DNA of 44,863 nt from an uncultured Clostridia bacterium (GCA_947623465.1 CANQGU010000014.1:1-44863), one strand, 5' to 3'; counted from the stretch's first letter, positions 27,437-36,856 are shown. Notes: generated by a model from the sequence alone, not told the origin. Numbers and translations: made by a program.

Positions 27437-27775
27437 TTATTTACTTTTTTTATTATTTAAAGCATTATATATAGCTATATTTGTTAATTTATATATAGAT
27501 AGTCCATACTTGTCTCTTAATTTTTCCAATCCCTCATAAGATGATTGCCTTATTGCAAAATTGTGTGATTCTGAAATTTCATTTTTTGGTCTTTCATATA
27601 TTTGCACATTTTCTGTTTCTAGTAGTTCTATAATTGCAACATTAACTAATTTATTTACTGATGCATCATAGACATTGGTTAATTTTGATAGTTTTTCATA
27701 AAGAGTGCTATCTATCTCTATTCTTCTTTTTAAAAGCTTATCCTTTTTTAATAAATATTTATCAAAAGTATTCAT
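27437..27775 (-). CDS. Tandem ribbon-helix-helix-like DNA-binding protein
   Basis: 112 aa containing two similar modules. The first is RRIEIDSTLYEKLSKLTNVY then SVNKLVNVAIIELLE. The second is HNFAIRQSSYEGLEKLRDKY then SIYKLTNIAIYNAL. Each has a short beta strand, a helix, a turn with a Leu/Ser-rich step and a second helix, as in the MetJ/Arc fold. A single chain would thus form the two-fold unit normally made by a dimer. Probably a transcriptional regulator. A strong GAGGTGG site precedes the start. Confidence 0.65.
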   Translation of the reverse strand: MNTFDKYLLKKDKLLKRRIEIDSTLYEKLSKLTNVYDASVNKLVNVAIIELLETENVQIYERPKNEISESHNFAIRQSSYEGLEKLRDKYGLSIYKLTNIAIYNALNNKKSK

Positions 27776-27902
27776 TTACACCACCTCATTTTTTTATTAT
27801 AATGTCTCAAAATGATGTTTTTAATTCCTATGCAGTGGTATTTTTGACTACTGTGATGTTCTGTGTTGCTTTTTTTACTATTTTTTTGTTTTATTTTAAT
27901 AA

Positions 27903-28175
27903 TTAGATTTTTTTTATTTTTAATAACACTGTATCTAAATTTATTAGTATTGCATCATCTTCTTTTGCATATCCATATACTAGTGTTGTATTTATTTTTA
28001 AATTGCTGTTTTTGCTATCTATATTAATATATCCTTTTTTTTCGTCATATTCTACAGTTGCATCTTGGAGCTTAATTGTTCCGATTATATTTCTGTCAAA
28101 TTCAACTTCTATGGTACTTTTTTCTTGAAATTCCTGCAAATTTTCATTTAAGTCAAATTCTCTAAATTTTTTCAT
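27903..28175 (-). CDS. Small hypothetical protein
   Basis: 90 aa, beta-rich by appearance (STIEVEFDRNIIGTIKLQDATVEYDEKKG…). Not recognised. It has an AGAAGG site and no clear partner; a TGA/TAA-free neighbour of the ribbon-helix-helix gene on the same strand, 127 bp apart. Confidence 0.6.
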   Translation of the reverse strand: MKKFREFDLNENLQEFQEKSTIEVEFDRNIIGTIKLQDATVEYDEKKGYINIDSKNSNLKINTTLVYGYAKEDDAILINLDTVLLKIKKI

Positions 28176-28578
28176 TATATTTACCTTCTTTCTTTTTTTA
28201 TTATTTACTATTTAATTAATTTATATTCTTGATAACTTAATAAGTATTGTACTTCTTATCTTGAATAAAGAGCTTCCATCACCTCTAATCGCGAATTTTT
28301 AGATTTTTGATTGAATTTTGACTAAATTTGAATTTGTGAATTTAAATTATTTATATATTAACATATTATTTTAATAAAATCTAGTGAACAAATTAATTTA
28401 AATATTTTTTTAATTTTTCTTGATATTTTTGTATTTAATATAGTTTTATATATGTCCAAAAGAGGTGGAAAACTTTAATGTTTTTCCACCTTAACTATTG
28501 ATATTTAGACATTTTTTCCTTATATATTAAAATTTAATTTTTATGTTTTAATCTGTATTTGTGTTTATTTTATTGCTT
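28176..28578. other. 403-bp intergenic region with a terminator hairpin
   Basis: AT-rich spacer between gatB and the small-gene cluster. The only structure I see is an inverted repeat at 28463-28491 (AGGTGGAAAA paired with TTTTCCACCT), followed on the minus strand by CTTTTGG. This fits the terminator of the aspS-gatCAB operon. No supported ORF or RNA gene in the remainder. Confidence 0.6.
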
Positions 28579-30021
28579 TTATTTGTTTATTTCTTCTTTA
28601 AACATTTTGTTTAACATTTGTGGGTTTGCTTGACCTTTAGTTAGCTTCATTGCTTGCCCTACTAAAAATCCTATTGCTTTTTCTTTTCCTGATTTGTAAT
28701 CTTCTACAGATGCCGGATTTTCGCTTATTATTTTTTGTACTATTTCTTTTATTGCGTTTTCATCTGATATTTGAACCCAACCTTTTTCTTTTATAATTTC
28801 TTCAGGCTCTCTTGGATTTTCAAACATTTCCTCTAAAACTTTTTTAGCAATACTTGAACTTATGGTTCCTTTATCTATTAATATTACTAAATCTGCTAAA
28901 TGTTTAGAAGTAAATGGTATTTCATTTGGTTCTAATTCTTTTTCATTTAATATTCTTGAAATATCAGAAATTATCCAATTACTTACAGCCTTATGATTTT
29001 TACAAATTTCACTTGCTTCTTCAAATAAGTTTGATAAATATTTTGAAGAAACTATTATTCCTGCATCTTTTTCAGACATATTATATTCATTTATATATCT
29101 TTCATGTCTGCTCTCTGGAAGTTCTGGTAAATTTTTTCTAACATTTTCTATATATTCATCAGATAGTCTAATTGCAACTAAATCTGGATCTGGGAAATAT
29201 CTATAATCTTGGGCATCTTCTTTATCTCTCATTGAAAATGTTTTTCCAGATACATCATCCCATCTTAATGTTTCTTGTTCAACTTTTCCACCATCTTCTA
29301 AAACATCAATTTGTCTATCTATTTCATATTCTATAGCTCTTGAAATACTTCTAAATGAATTCATATTTTTCATTTCTGTACGAGTTCCAAGCTCAGTATC
29401 TGTTTTCTTTTTTACAGAAACATTTACATCTGCTCTAAAAGAACCTTCTTGCATTTTGCAGTCTGAAACTTCTATATATTCAAGTATTGATTTTAATTTT
29501 TTTAAGTATTTATCTACTTCTTCACTTGACGATAAATCTGGCTCTGATACCATTTCTATTAATGGAACACCTGCTCTATTTAAGTCTACTAAACTTCCTC
29601 CACCAAATTCATCATGGTTTAATTTTCCTGCATCTTCTTCTATATGAATTCTAAGTAATCTTATTTTCTTTTTATTTCCATCTTTATCTTCTATTTCAAT
29701 ATATCCATGCTCACAAAGTGGTTTATCAAATTGTGATATTTGGTATGATTTTGGTAAATCTGGATAAAAATAATTTTTTCTATCATTTTTACTGTCTCTT
29801 GAAATTTCACAATTTGTAGCTAGTCCTGCTTTTACTGCATATTCTACGACTTTTTCATTTAAAACTGGAAGTGTTCCTGGCATTGCCATACATATTGGGC
29901 ATGTGTGTGTATTTGGTGCTGCTCCAAATGATGTTGGACAACTACAAAATATTTTTGTTTTTGTAGATAATTCTGCATGCACTTCTAATCCAATTACTAC
30001 TTCATAATCTTCTCTTGACAT
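28579..30021 (-). CDS. gatB: Asp-tRNA(Asn)/Glu-tRNA(Gln) amidotransferase subunit B
   Basis: tRNA-binding and kinase subunit of GatCAB. 480 aa: YEVVIGLEVHAELSTKTKIF, the zinc-site Cys CSCPTSFGAAPNTHTCPICM, NRKNYFYPDLPKSYQIS-type motif (KNDRKNYFYPDLPKSYQISQ), DLNRAGVPLIEMVSEPDL and DYRYFPDPDLVAIRLSDEY. The C-terminal YqeY-like tail ends KGQANPQMLNKMFKEEINK. Normal length. Last gene of the aspS-gatC-gatA-gatB operon. Confidence 0.97.
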   Translation of the reverse strand: MSREDYEVVIGLEVHAELSTKTKIFCSCPTSFGAAPNTHTCPICMAMPGTLPVLNEKVVEYAVKAGLATNCEISRDSKNDRKNYFYPDLPKSYQISQFDKPLCEHGYIEIEDKDGNKKKIRLLRIHIEEDAGKLNHDEFGGGSLVDLNRAGVPLIEMVSEPDLSSSEEVDKYLKKLKSILEYIEVSDCKMQEGSFRADVNVSVKKKTDTELGTRTEMKNMNSFRSISRAIEYEIDRQIDVLEDGGKVEQETLRWDDVSGKTFSMRDKEDAQDYRYFPDPDLVAIRLSDEYIENVRKNLPELPESRHERYINEYNMSEKDAGIIVSSKYLSNLFEEASEICKNHKAVSNWIISDISRILNEKELEPNEIPFTSKHLADLVILIDKGTISSSIAKKVLEEMFENPREPEEIIKEKGWVQISDENAIKEIVQKIISENPASVEDYKSGKEKAIGFLVGQAMKLTKGQANPQMLNKMFKEEINK

Positions 30022-30037
30022 TTACTTTCCTCCTTCT

Positions 30038-30107
30038 GTCAATGGGGACGTCCTTTTTTGACCGCTTTTTGTGCCAATGAGGATATCTTTTTTGACCGCT
30101 TTGGGCG
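30038..30107. repeat. REP-like repeat, two degenerate direct copies
   Basis: GTCAATGGGGACGTCC followed by T6 and GACCGCTTT, then a degenerate copy CAATGAGGATATC … TTGACCGCTTTGGG. Same family as 23103-23219. It occupies the gap between gatA and gatB. Confidence 0.75.
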
Positions 30108-30128
30108 ATTTTTTTAGTCCCCCAAAAA

Positions 30129-31601
30129 CTATTGCTTTTTAAATTCTGGTTTATATTTTGATTTAAAATCTATTTTTTGTTCTAATGTATACGCAACATT
30201 TAAAATCTTTTCTTCTTGGAATTTGTTTCCTATTATTTGAACACCTATTGGTAAACCGTTATTATCTAATCCGCAAGGTATTGAAATTGCTGGAATTCCT
30301 GCTATATTTATTGAAACTGTACAAATATCTGAAAGATACATTTCCATTGGGTTACTTGATTTTTCTCCAATTTTAAATGCTGTTACAGGAGATGTTGGTG
30401 TTAAAATAACATCATATTTTTCAAATGCTTTATTAAATTCATTTGAAACTAAAGTACGAACTTTTTGAGCTTTTTTGTAATATGCATCATAATATCCTGA
30501 TGAAAGCACATAGGTTCCAAGTATAATTCTTCTTTTTACTTCAGCACCAAATCCTTCGCTTCTTGATTTTTTATAGATTTCTTTTAAATTACTATATTCA
30601 GGTGTTCTATATCCATATCTTATTCCATCAAATCTACCTAAATTTGAACTTGCTTCAGCACATGCAATTATGTAGTAAGCAGCTAATGCATAATTTGCAA
30701 TATCTAAAGAAAATTCTTCAATTTCAGCTCCTAATTCTTTGTAAATTTCTATTGTCTCTAAAAGTTTTTGTTTTACTTCTTCATTTATTCCTTCTCCAAA
30801 GAATTCTTTTGGAACTCCTATTTTCATGCCTTTTACATCATTTTTTAGAGCTTTTGTATAATCTTTATTTCCAGAATCTACAGACGTTGTATCTCTTTCA
30901 TCTTTTCCTGCAATTAATGTAAGAAGTAGGCTTGCATCTTTTACATCTTTTGTAATTGGACCAATTTGATCCAAACTTGATGCAAATGCAACTAATCCAT
31001 ATCTTGAAACTAGTCCATAAGTTGGCTTTAAACCAACAACTCCGCATAAAGACGCAGGTTGACGAATACTTCCCCCTGTATCGCTTCCTAGTGCCCATGG
31101 AACCATATTTGAAGCTACTGCTGCAGCAGAACCTCCTGAGCTTCCACCTGGAACTCTATTTAAATCCCATGGATTTTTAGTTTTCTTAAAATATGATGTC
31201 TCTGTTGAACTTCCCATTGCAAATTCGTCCATATTTAATTTTCCTAAAGAAATCATATTTTCATCTTCTAATTTTTTTGCAACAGTTGCAGAATAAGGTG
31301 CAACAAAATTCTCTAACATTTTAGAAGCACATGTTGTTTTTGTTCCTTTTATACAAATATTATCTTTTATACCAATAGGAATACCTGCATAATCTCCATT
31401 TATTTCTCCTAAATTTATTTTTTCTTCAATGTTTTTTGCTTTTTCTTTTGCTTCGTCTAAATATGTTGTAATAAAAGCTTCTACTTCAGGCTCTTTTTGT
31501 TTTATTCTATCACAATAGGCATTTGTAATTTCACTTATTGTAAGTTCTTTATTTTTAATTTTATCTTGTAATTCATGTACTGTAAGTTCAGTAATTTCCA
31601 T
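30129..31601 (-). CDS. gatA: Asp-tRNA(Asn)/Glu-tRNA(Gln) amidotransferase subunit A
   Basis: Glutaminase subunit of GatCAB (amidase-signature enzyme). 490 aa. The Ser-cisSer-Lys triad can be placed: Lys in [15 protein letters not shown], cis-Ser in [16 protein letters not shown], and the nucleophile Ser within the same GGS motif. The [19 protein letters not shown] Gly-Ser motif precedes it. Start has AGGAGG. Normal length. Confidence 0.97.
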   Translation of the reverse strand: MEITELTVHELQDKIKNKELTISEITNAYCDRIKQKEPEVEAFITTYLDEAKEKAKNIEEKINLGEINGDYAGIPIGIKDNICIKGTKTTCASKMLENFVAPYSATVAKKLEDENMISLGKLNMDEFAMGSSTETSYFKKTKNPWDLNRVPGGSSGGSAAAVASNMVPWALGSDTGGSIRQPASLCGVVGLKPTYGLVSRYGLVAFASSLDQIGPITKDVKDASLLLTLIAGKDERDTTSVDSGNKDYTKALKNDVKGMKIGVPKEFFGEGINEEVKQKLLETIEIYKELGAEIEEFSLDIANYALAAYYIIACAEASSNLGRFDGIRYGYRTPEYSNLKEIYKKSRSEGFGAEVKRRIILGTYVLSSGYYDAYYKKAQKVRTLVSNEFNKAFEKYDVILTPTSPVTAFKIGEKSSNPMEMYLSDICTVSINIAGIPAISIPCGLDNNGLPIGVQIIGNKFQEEKILNVAYTLEQKIDFKSKYKPEFKKQ

Positions 31602-31686
31602 CTAAATACCTCCTCTTTTCCATTTGCTCATTTGGAACCGGTTATTTTTGTGCATATACATTTGTCCCGATTCTTTTTTATACAAT

Positions 31687-31983
31687 TTAATTTATTACTT
31701 TTGGTAATTTAAACATATTTTGCTCTACTTCTTTTGCATTTGCAAGAAGTGCACCATTGTCTTGAAATACATCTATTTCATCTTTTCTAAATCTATTTTG
31801 GCTATCACCAGAACCTATTGTAATATCTAGGTCTTCTACAGGTGCATTTGATATTGTATTTGCAAAATTTAAAATATCTTGTAAATTTAATAGATAATTG
31901 TCTATTTCATCTTCTTTTATTTCCAACATAGATAAGTTTGCTATGTGTAAAAGTTCTTCTTTAGATACTTTCATGTTTATCAA
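31687..31983 (-). CDS. gatC: Asp-tRNA(Asn)/Glu-tRNA(Gln) amidotransferase subunit C
   Basis: 98 aa with the GatC pattern VSKEELLHIANLSMLEIKED and NILNFANTISNAPVEDLD-like core (DILNFANTISNAPVEDLD), followed by RKDEIDVF. It stabilises GatA-GatB. In order between aspS and gatA. The gaps on both sides (31602-31686 and 31984-32040) hold short degenerate GGAACCGGTT-like repeats. Confidence 0.93.
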   Translation of the reverse strand: MINMKVSKEELLHIANLSMLEIKEDEIDNYLLNLQDILNFANTISNAPVEDLDITIGSGDSQNRFRKDEIDVFQDNGALLANAKEVEQNMFKLPKVIN

Positions 31984-32071
31984 CTCCTTTTTTATTCTAT
32001 TTGTTCCATTGGAACCAGTTTTTTTGGTATATATGAGTTTTACATATACTCTATTTTAGCTCTAATTTCTT

Positions 32072-32194
32072 GCTCAGAAAGAATTAAATTTTGACAAGGC
32101 AAAAAGTATTTTAAAGGCAAAGGAGCATACTCTCTGTATGTGACTGCGTTTAAAATACTTTTTAACACAGTCAAAATTGTAATTATTTTTGAGC
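32072..32194. repeat. Dispersed structured element, copy 2 (3' end of aspS)
   Basis: About 123 nt. Ends GCTCA … TGAGC, then AATTAAATTTTGAC … GTCAAAATTGTAATT, then a perfect 15-bp stem (AAAAAGTATTTTAAA with TTTAAAATACTTTTT) and an apical GCATAC … GTATGTGA hairpin. It is ~85% identical to copy 1 at 33966-34090, with the stem differences compensated. It overlaps the final codons of aspS. Confidence 0.82.
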
Positions 32195-33931
32195 TAACTC
32201 AATGTGAATGTCTCTTAATTGTTGCCTTGATACTTGCCCCGGTGCTCCCATCATTAAATCTTGAGCTTTGCTATTTAGTGGGAATGCTATTACTTCTCTT
32301 ATATTATTTGAATCTGTAAGTAGCATTAACATCCTATCAATTCCTGGTGCAATACCTGCATGTGGTGGTGCTCCATACTGAAAAGCTGTATATAATGCAC
32401 CAAATTTTGTTTTTACTTCTTCTTCTGTATAGCCTGCCATTTGGAATGCCTTTAGCATTATTTGTATGTCATGGTTTCTTACAGCTCCTGAAGATAGTTC
32501 TATTCCATTACAAACTAAGTCATATTGATATGCTAAAATTTCTAGTTTGTTTTCTTTATCTAGTGCCTCTAATCCTCCTTGTGGCATTGAAAATGGGTTA
32601 TGTGAAAAGCCTAACTTTCCGTTATCATCTAATTCAAACATTGGAAAATCTACTATCCAACAGAATTTGAATACATCTTTTTCTATTAAATCTAATCTTT
32701 TTCCAAGTTCTTCTCTTATCTCTCCTGCAAGGCAAGCTGCTCTTTTTTCTGTATCTGCTATAAAAAATATTGTATCTTTTGGTTTTAAATCTGCTAGTTC
32801 TATCAATTCTTTTTTTAGTTCTTCTGGTATAAATTTATCTATTGGGCCTTTATAGCTTAAATCGTCTTCAACTTCTAAATAACCTAATCCTTTCATACCA
32901 ATGCTCATTGCAAAATCTAGCATTTTTTCATGAAATCCTTTTGACATTTCTTTACTTACTTTTATTGCTCTTACTGTTCTTCCTATAAATGCTTTAAAAG
33001 TACATTTGCTAAAGAATTCTGTTAAATCTATTATATACAATGGATTTCTTAAATCTGGTTTATCTGTTCCATATTTTAACATTGCATCTTTATAGGTTAT
33101 TCTTTCAAATGGTGTTTCTGATATCTTTTTATCTGAAAATTCTTTAAAAGTATTGTATATTACTGGCTCTATTGCTTGAAATACATCTTCTTGAGTTGAA
33201 AATGCCATTTCCATATCTAATTGATAAAATTCCCCTGGTGCTCTGTCAGCTCTAGCATCTTCATCTCTAAAGCATGGTGCTATTTGAAAATATTTATCTA
33301 TTCCTGATACCATAAGTAGTTGTTTAAATTGTTGTGGAGCTTGTGGAAGTGCATAGAATTTTCCCGGATTTAATCTACTTGGCACTAAGTAATCTCTTGC
33401 TCCCTCTGGTGATGATGATGTAAGTATTGGTGTTTGTACTTCTAAAAAGCCTTGTTCTACCATTTGAGCTCTTAGAAATTGTATTACTTTTGCTCTTAAT
33501 ATTAAATTATCTTGTAATTTTTTTCCTCTTAAGTCTAAATATCTATATTTTAATCTTACATCTTCTCTTACTTCTTGGTCAGAATTTACTTCAAATGGTA
33601 AATTTTCTGTTCTTTTTCCTAAAACTTTTATTTCTTCTATATAGATCTCTACTTTTCCTGTTTTTAATTTTAAATTGATTGTGTCTTCTGATCTTTTTCT
33701 TACAGTTCCATATACTGTAACTGTTGACTCTATTGGTATGTGTGATACTATATCTACATCTTGGCTTTCACTTGATGTAACAACTTGTGTTATTCCATAC
33801 ATGTCTCTAATATCTAGAAAAACCAAACCTCCAAAGTCTCTTATTGTTTCTACAAATCCTGCAATTCTAACTTTTTTCCCTACGTCTTCTAAAGAAATAT
33901 CATTGCAAGTATGTGTTCTAAATTCATTCAT
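32183..33931 (-). CDS. aspS: Aspartyl-tRNA synthetase
   Basis: Bacterial-type class II AspRS, 582 aa: N-terminal OB fold (IRDFGGLVFLDIRDMYGITQ), class II motif 1, motif 2 (FRDEDARADRAPGEFYQLDMEM), a GAD insertion and motif 3 (PPHAGIAPGIDRMLMLL). It heads the operon with gatCAB, and the presence of the transamidase implies that it is non-discriminating and also charges tRNA-Asn with Asp (inference). Controlled by the T-box leader at 34107-34330. Confidence 0.97.
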   Translation of the reverse strand: MNEFRTHTCNDISLEDVGKKVRIAGFVETIRDFGGLVFLDIRDMYGITQVVTSSESQDVDIVSHIPIESTVTVYGTVRKRSEDTINLKLKTGKVEIYIEEIKVLGKRTENLPFEVNSDQEVREDVRLKYRYLDLRGKKLQDNLILRAKVIQFLRAQMVEQGFLEVQTPILTSSSPEGARDYLVPSRLNPGKFYALPQAPQQFKQLLMVSGIDKYFQIAPCFRDEDARADRAPGEFYQLDMEMAFSTQEDVFQAIEPVIYNTFKEFSDKKISETPFERITYKDAMLKYGTDKPDLRNPLYIIDLTEFFSKCTFKAFIGRTVRAIKVSKEMSKGFHEKMLDFAMSIGMKGLGYLEVEDDLSYKGPIDKFIPEELKKELIELADLKPKDTIFFIADTEKRAACLAGEIREELGKRLDLIEKDVFKFCWIVDFPMFELDDNGKLGFSHNPFSMPQGGLEALDKENKLEILAYQYDLVCNGIELSSGAVRNHDIQIMLKAFQMAGYTEEEVKTKFGALYTAFQYGAPPHAGIAPGIDRMLMLLTDSNNIREVIAFPLNSKAQDLMMGAPGQVSRQQLRDIHIELAQK

Positions 33932-33965
33932 TTTATTTCCTTCCTTTCATAGTTATAATTGAATA

Positions 33966-34090
33966 AGTTGGAAAAGAATTAAATTTTGACAAGGCAAAAA
34001 TAATTTGAAAAGCAAGGGAGCATACGTGTTGTATGTGACCGCGTTTCAAATTATTTTTAACACAGTCAAAATTGTAATTATTTTTCAACT
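33966..34090. repeat. Dispersed structured element, copy 1 (between T-box and aspS)
   Basis: About 125 nt. Ends AGTTG … CAACT, terminal inverted repeats AATTAAATTTTGAC … GTCAAAATTGTAATT, inner 15-bp stem AAAAATAATTTGAAA with TTTCAAATTATTTTT, and the same GGGAGCATAC … GTATGTGACCGCG apical segment as copy 2. It lies in the aspS 5' untranslated region, after the T-box terminator. Confidence 0.82.
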
Positions 34091-34106
34091 ATATTAGCAG
34101 AGAAAT

Positions 34107-34330
34107 AAAAAACGTCCTCTGCTATATATGCAGGGACGAATAATTGTATCCGCGGTACCACCCATACTTGAAAGTTTTTCTTATAAAAAGCTTTCCTCTT
34201 TATTTATATTGCTCCAATGTGTTTCGATTTAATCACGTTTTTAAAAGGGCTTTCAGCCTATGGCCCTTACTCTCTACTAAAACCTTTGACTATCTTTGCA
34301 TCTTCATAGCAATTTTTAATTATTTGTTAA
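34107..34330 (-). promoter_or_regulatory. T-box leader of the aspS-gatCAB operon
   Basis: The consensus T-box sequence GGGTGGTACCGCGG lies at 34150-34163 on the minus strand. It is followed by the terminator stem CGTCC…CTGC / GCAG…GGACG (34113-34138) and T6. Upstream is a Stem I with the distal GGGCC … GGCTGAAAGCCC arm. The segment GAAACACATTGGAGC places a plausible specifier AAC (34221-34223, Asn) before TGGAG, with GAA (Glu) two bases earlier in the same run. Uncharged tRNA would pair with the T-box and prevent termination. An Asn or dual Asn/Glu specifier suits a transamidation operon. Confidence 0.9.
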
Positions 34331-34334
34331 ATTA

Positions 34335-34883
34335 TTATTCATTTGAAATTGTAAAGTCGTATGCATTTGAAAGATCTGATGTAACAGATACATTTAATTT
34401 AACTGTTTCACCATTTTCCATAGCATCTATTATTCCAGATAATTCTATTATCTTTGCTCCTTCTTTATCTAACAATGTAACTTTTACATTTTTTTGAGGT
34501 GTTGCTACTCCTGTAGTATTTTTTACATCCGCAAGTAATGTTGTTATTCCTCCATTTTCTCTTAATGTTATGTTAGATATTTCTAAACCATCAAATTTTC
34601 TATCTTCTTTTAATTTATTACTAGTATTTAATTGACTTCCATCATCTTGTTTTGAAACAAATTCTTTTTCTTCTTCCTCTGCTGCTTCTATTACACTATC
34701 ATCTTCTTTGTTATCGATTGAACTACTTTGTTCTGATGATAATTTATCTTGTTCTTTGCTATTAGATTGTATTACTTTTTTTCTGATAAATAATACCCCT
34801 ATTAGTATTAATAATATTATTATCATTATTACTAATACACTAGTTCCTTGTGATTTATTTTCCTTTTTCTTCTTTTTTTCCAT
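34335..34883 (-). CDS. Membrane-anchored FxLYD-like protein
   Basis: 182 aa: basic N-terminus, one transmembrane helix (about 16-34), an acidic Ser/Glu linker, then a beta-sandwich of about 90 residues (FDGLEISNITLRENGGITTL, VKNTTGVATPQKNVKVTLLD, ending SDLSNAYDFTISNE). The pattern 'interaction with conjugate of carrier domains' fits FxLYD-type extracellular domains of Firmicutes, but the assignment is moderate. Function unknown. Its stop lies just upstream of the T-box leader. Confidence 0.7.
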   Translation of the reverse strand: MEKKKKKENKSQGTSVLVIMIIILLILIGVLFIRKKVIQSNSKEQDKLSSEQSSSIDNKEDDSVIEAAEEEEKEFVSKQDDGSQLNTSNKLKEDRKFDGLEISNITLRENGGITTLLADVKNTTGVATPQKNVKVTLLDKEGAKIIELSGIIDAMENGETVKLNVSVTSDLSNAYDFTISNE

Positions 34884-35041
34884 CTTTTTTTCTCCTTCCT
34901 TTGTTTTCCTTTTTTATACACAAAAAAATATTATAACTTTTGTTTTAAATTTTAAGATCGCCTTTTGTTAAATATGTTTTATTTTATAATATCTTCATTT
35001 TTTTGTCAATACTTTTTTTATATTTTGTTCTAAAATCAAAA

Positions 35042-35066
35042 TACTAGCTGAAGTTTACAGCTAGTA
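35042..35066 (-). terminator. Terminator after the M23 peptidase gene
   Basis: TACTAGCTG pairs with CAGCTAGTA around a 7-base loop, followed on the minus strand by TTTTGATTTT. It is 20 bases past the peptidase stop codon. Confidence 0.75.
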
Positions 35067-35085
35067 CATTTTAAACAGTAGAACT

Positions 35086-35898
35086 TTAAAATTCCATATG
35101 ACTTGTTGGATTTAAATATTCTCCGTTTTTTAATAATTCAAAATGTAGATGATAATCATCTGATATTTCAAAAGTTGCTGTATTTCCAACAGTTCCTATA
35201 GTTTGTCCCGCTTCTATTTTTTCTCCTTCAACTACAAATTCTGCAGTTAATAGATTAGCGTAAACTGTTTGATATCCACCATCATGATTTACTATAACAG
35301 TTAATCCATATCTTGGGTCATTTTTTATACTTTCAACTTCTCCATCTGCTGCTGCAGTTACAACTGATGTTTTATCAGCTTTTATATCTATACCAGAATG
35401 TGTTATCCATTCTTCCAAAGTATTTGAATATACAAGTGAATCTGGTGCAAACTCTCTTAGTATTTCTCCCTTAATTGGAGCATTAAATTTAACTTCTTTT
35501 TCTTCTACTTCTTTTTCTTGCTCAGTAGTATTTGTTGTGTTTGTATTTGAAGTATTTGTGTCTTCACTTTTTTGTGCCTTTGTAGTATTAGTTACATTTG
35601 ATGTACTGTTTGTGTTAGTTACATTAGTTGTATTTTCTTCTTTGCTTGTATTTGTTACAGCATTTAATTCATTTGAAGCTTCATTAACTGTTTTTCCCAT
35701 TGAAGTACTAACTTTTTCAGAATCTTCATTATTTCTCACTTCCCCAATTTCTTCTAAGACTTCTTCATTTGTAATAGAATTATTTACATTTACCAAATAT
35801 ACAATTAAAGTTGTAACAAGTATTGCAATAACTACAATACCAGAAATAATCATCCCCTTAGTTAATTTTTCTTCTTTTTCATTAAAATGTTCTCCCAT
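35086..35898 (-). CDS. M23 family metallopeptidase, SpoIIQ-like architecture
   Basis: 270 aa: cytoplasmic stub, one helix (about 16-36), a Thr/Asn/Ser-rich stalk (about 60-130), then an LytM-type peptidase domain. Zn ligands and catalytic residues are present: His167 and Asp171 in THSGIDIKAD and His250/His252 in YHLHFEL. A membrane-anchored M23 domain on a stalk is the SpoIIQ layout, and Clostridia SpoIIQ keep catalytic residues. Other cell-wall endopeptidases look the same, so the sporulation role is inference. Start supported by AAGGAGG. Confidence 0.87.
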   Translation of the reverse strand: MGEHFNEKEEKLTKGMIISGIVVIAILVTTLIVYLVNVNNSITNEEVLEEIGEVRNNEDSEKVSTSMGKTVNEASNELNAVTNTSKEENTTNVTNTNSTSNVTNTTKAQKSEDTNTSNTNTTNTTEQEKEVEEKEVKFNAPIKGEILREFAPDSLVYSNTLEEWITHSGIDIKADKTSVVTAAADGEVESIKNDPRYGLTVIVNHDGGYQTVYANLLTAEFVVEGEKIEAGQTIGTVGNTATFEISDDYHLHFELLKNGEYLNPTSHMEF

Positions 35899-36055
35899 AT
35901 AATCCTCCTTAAAATTTAATTAATTATATTATTTACCTTTTAAGGGAATTTATACTTTTTATTTGGAGATAATTACATTTTCTTTTATTCATGTTATTAA
36001 TTAATATGTTTTCTGTTATTTGAACTATTTAATTATTATGTCTTTTTTTGGGGGA

Positions 36056-36856
36056 TTATTTAATTATTATGTTTTCTGTTTCTTCCGGATTATTTATAAT
36101 ATAAATTTCTACTAAATCTTTTATATCAAAATCTTTATATTCTCGATTTAGTAAAGCATTATACATATCTGTGTCTTCTTTTACATTTATTTCATAGTCA
36201 TTTATAATTTTTCCATTAAATCTTTTCTTTTTAATTTTCACTTTTTCTTCTAAATTTATAATTATTGCATCATCTTTAATATTATATTTATTTATAATTT
36301 CTTCTGGAAAATCAATATTTAAAACAATATCTGTCTTTGATAGTGCTTTTTTCTTATTATTTGTAATTGTAATAATTATACCATTTTCATCATATAATCT
36401 TTTTTGTATATTTTTAAAATAGTTTGCTTTTTTTGTTACAACATTTATCATTTTAAATTTTGTAGATAGTTTTTCAATTAGTTTAACTACCCACTCATTT
36501 ACATCATTTACTGTAATAGCTATACACACATCTTGCTTTTTTAGATTATTTTTAATACATATATTTTCTAAAAACTTTTCAATTATTGCTTTAAATAAAT
36601 ATTTTCCTTGAATTATATCTATTCCATTACTGTATAATAAATTTATAAATTCTTCTTCTTTTTTTAATTCTTTAGATATTATTACTTTATTGCTATTATT
36701 TACTTTTAAAACTTTATTTATTTTTTTTATAAGTTTAATTTTTTTAGGCAGCTTCATTTTATTTACTTTTTTCTTTATTAAAATTTTATCATCTTTAACA
36801 ATTACTTGCCCAAATAGCTTACTTTTGTCTAATTCTTTAATTAAAAAAACTTGCAT
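36056..36856 (-). CDS. Conserved hypothetical protein next to greA
   Basis: 266 aa, Lys/Ile/Asn-rich. The middle (about 105-190) alternates hydrophobic strands with helices (DVCIAITVNDVNEWVVKLIE, FKMINVVTKKANYFKNI, GIIITITNNKKKALSKTDIV), a Rossmann-like pattern. No known domain is recognised. The start codon is inside a hairpin (36847-36888) with the ribosome binding site AGGTGA in its loop. Confidence 0.75.
   Translation of the reverse strand: MQVFLIKELDKSKLFGQVIVKDDKILIKKKVNKMKLPKKIKLIKKINKVLKVNNSNKVIISKELKKEEEFINLLYSNGIDIIQGKYLFKAIIEKFLENICIKNNLKKQDVCIAITVNDVNEWVVKLIEKLSTKFKMINVVTKKANYFKNIQKRLYDENGIIITITNNKKKALSKTDIVLNIDFPEEIINKYNIKDDAIIINLEEKVKIKKKRFNGKIINDYEINVKEDTDMYNALLNREYKDFDIKDLVEIYIINNPEETENIIIK

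Noticed and set aside
27805-27906. 34-codon plus-strand ORF encoding a hydrophobic peptide
   Set aside because: No convincing ribosome binding site or promoter; it lies in the upstream region of a minus-strand gene and its hydrophobicity follows from T-rich sequence.
28250-28310. Possible tRNA or small RNA in the gap before gatB
   Set aside because: No cloverleaf arms or T-loop consensus could be found.
31602-32040. GGAACCGGTT-like short repeats on both sides of gatC
   Set aside because: Too short and degenerate to call as a repeat family from two occurrences; noted in the gatC entry only.
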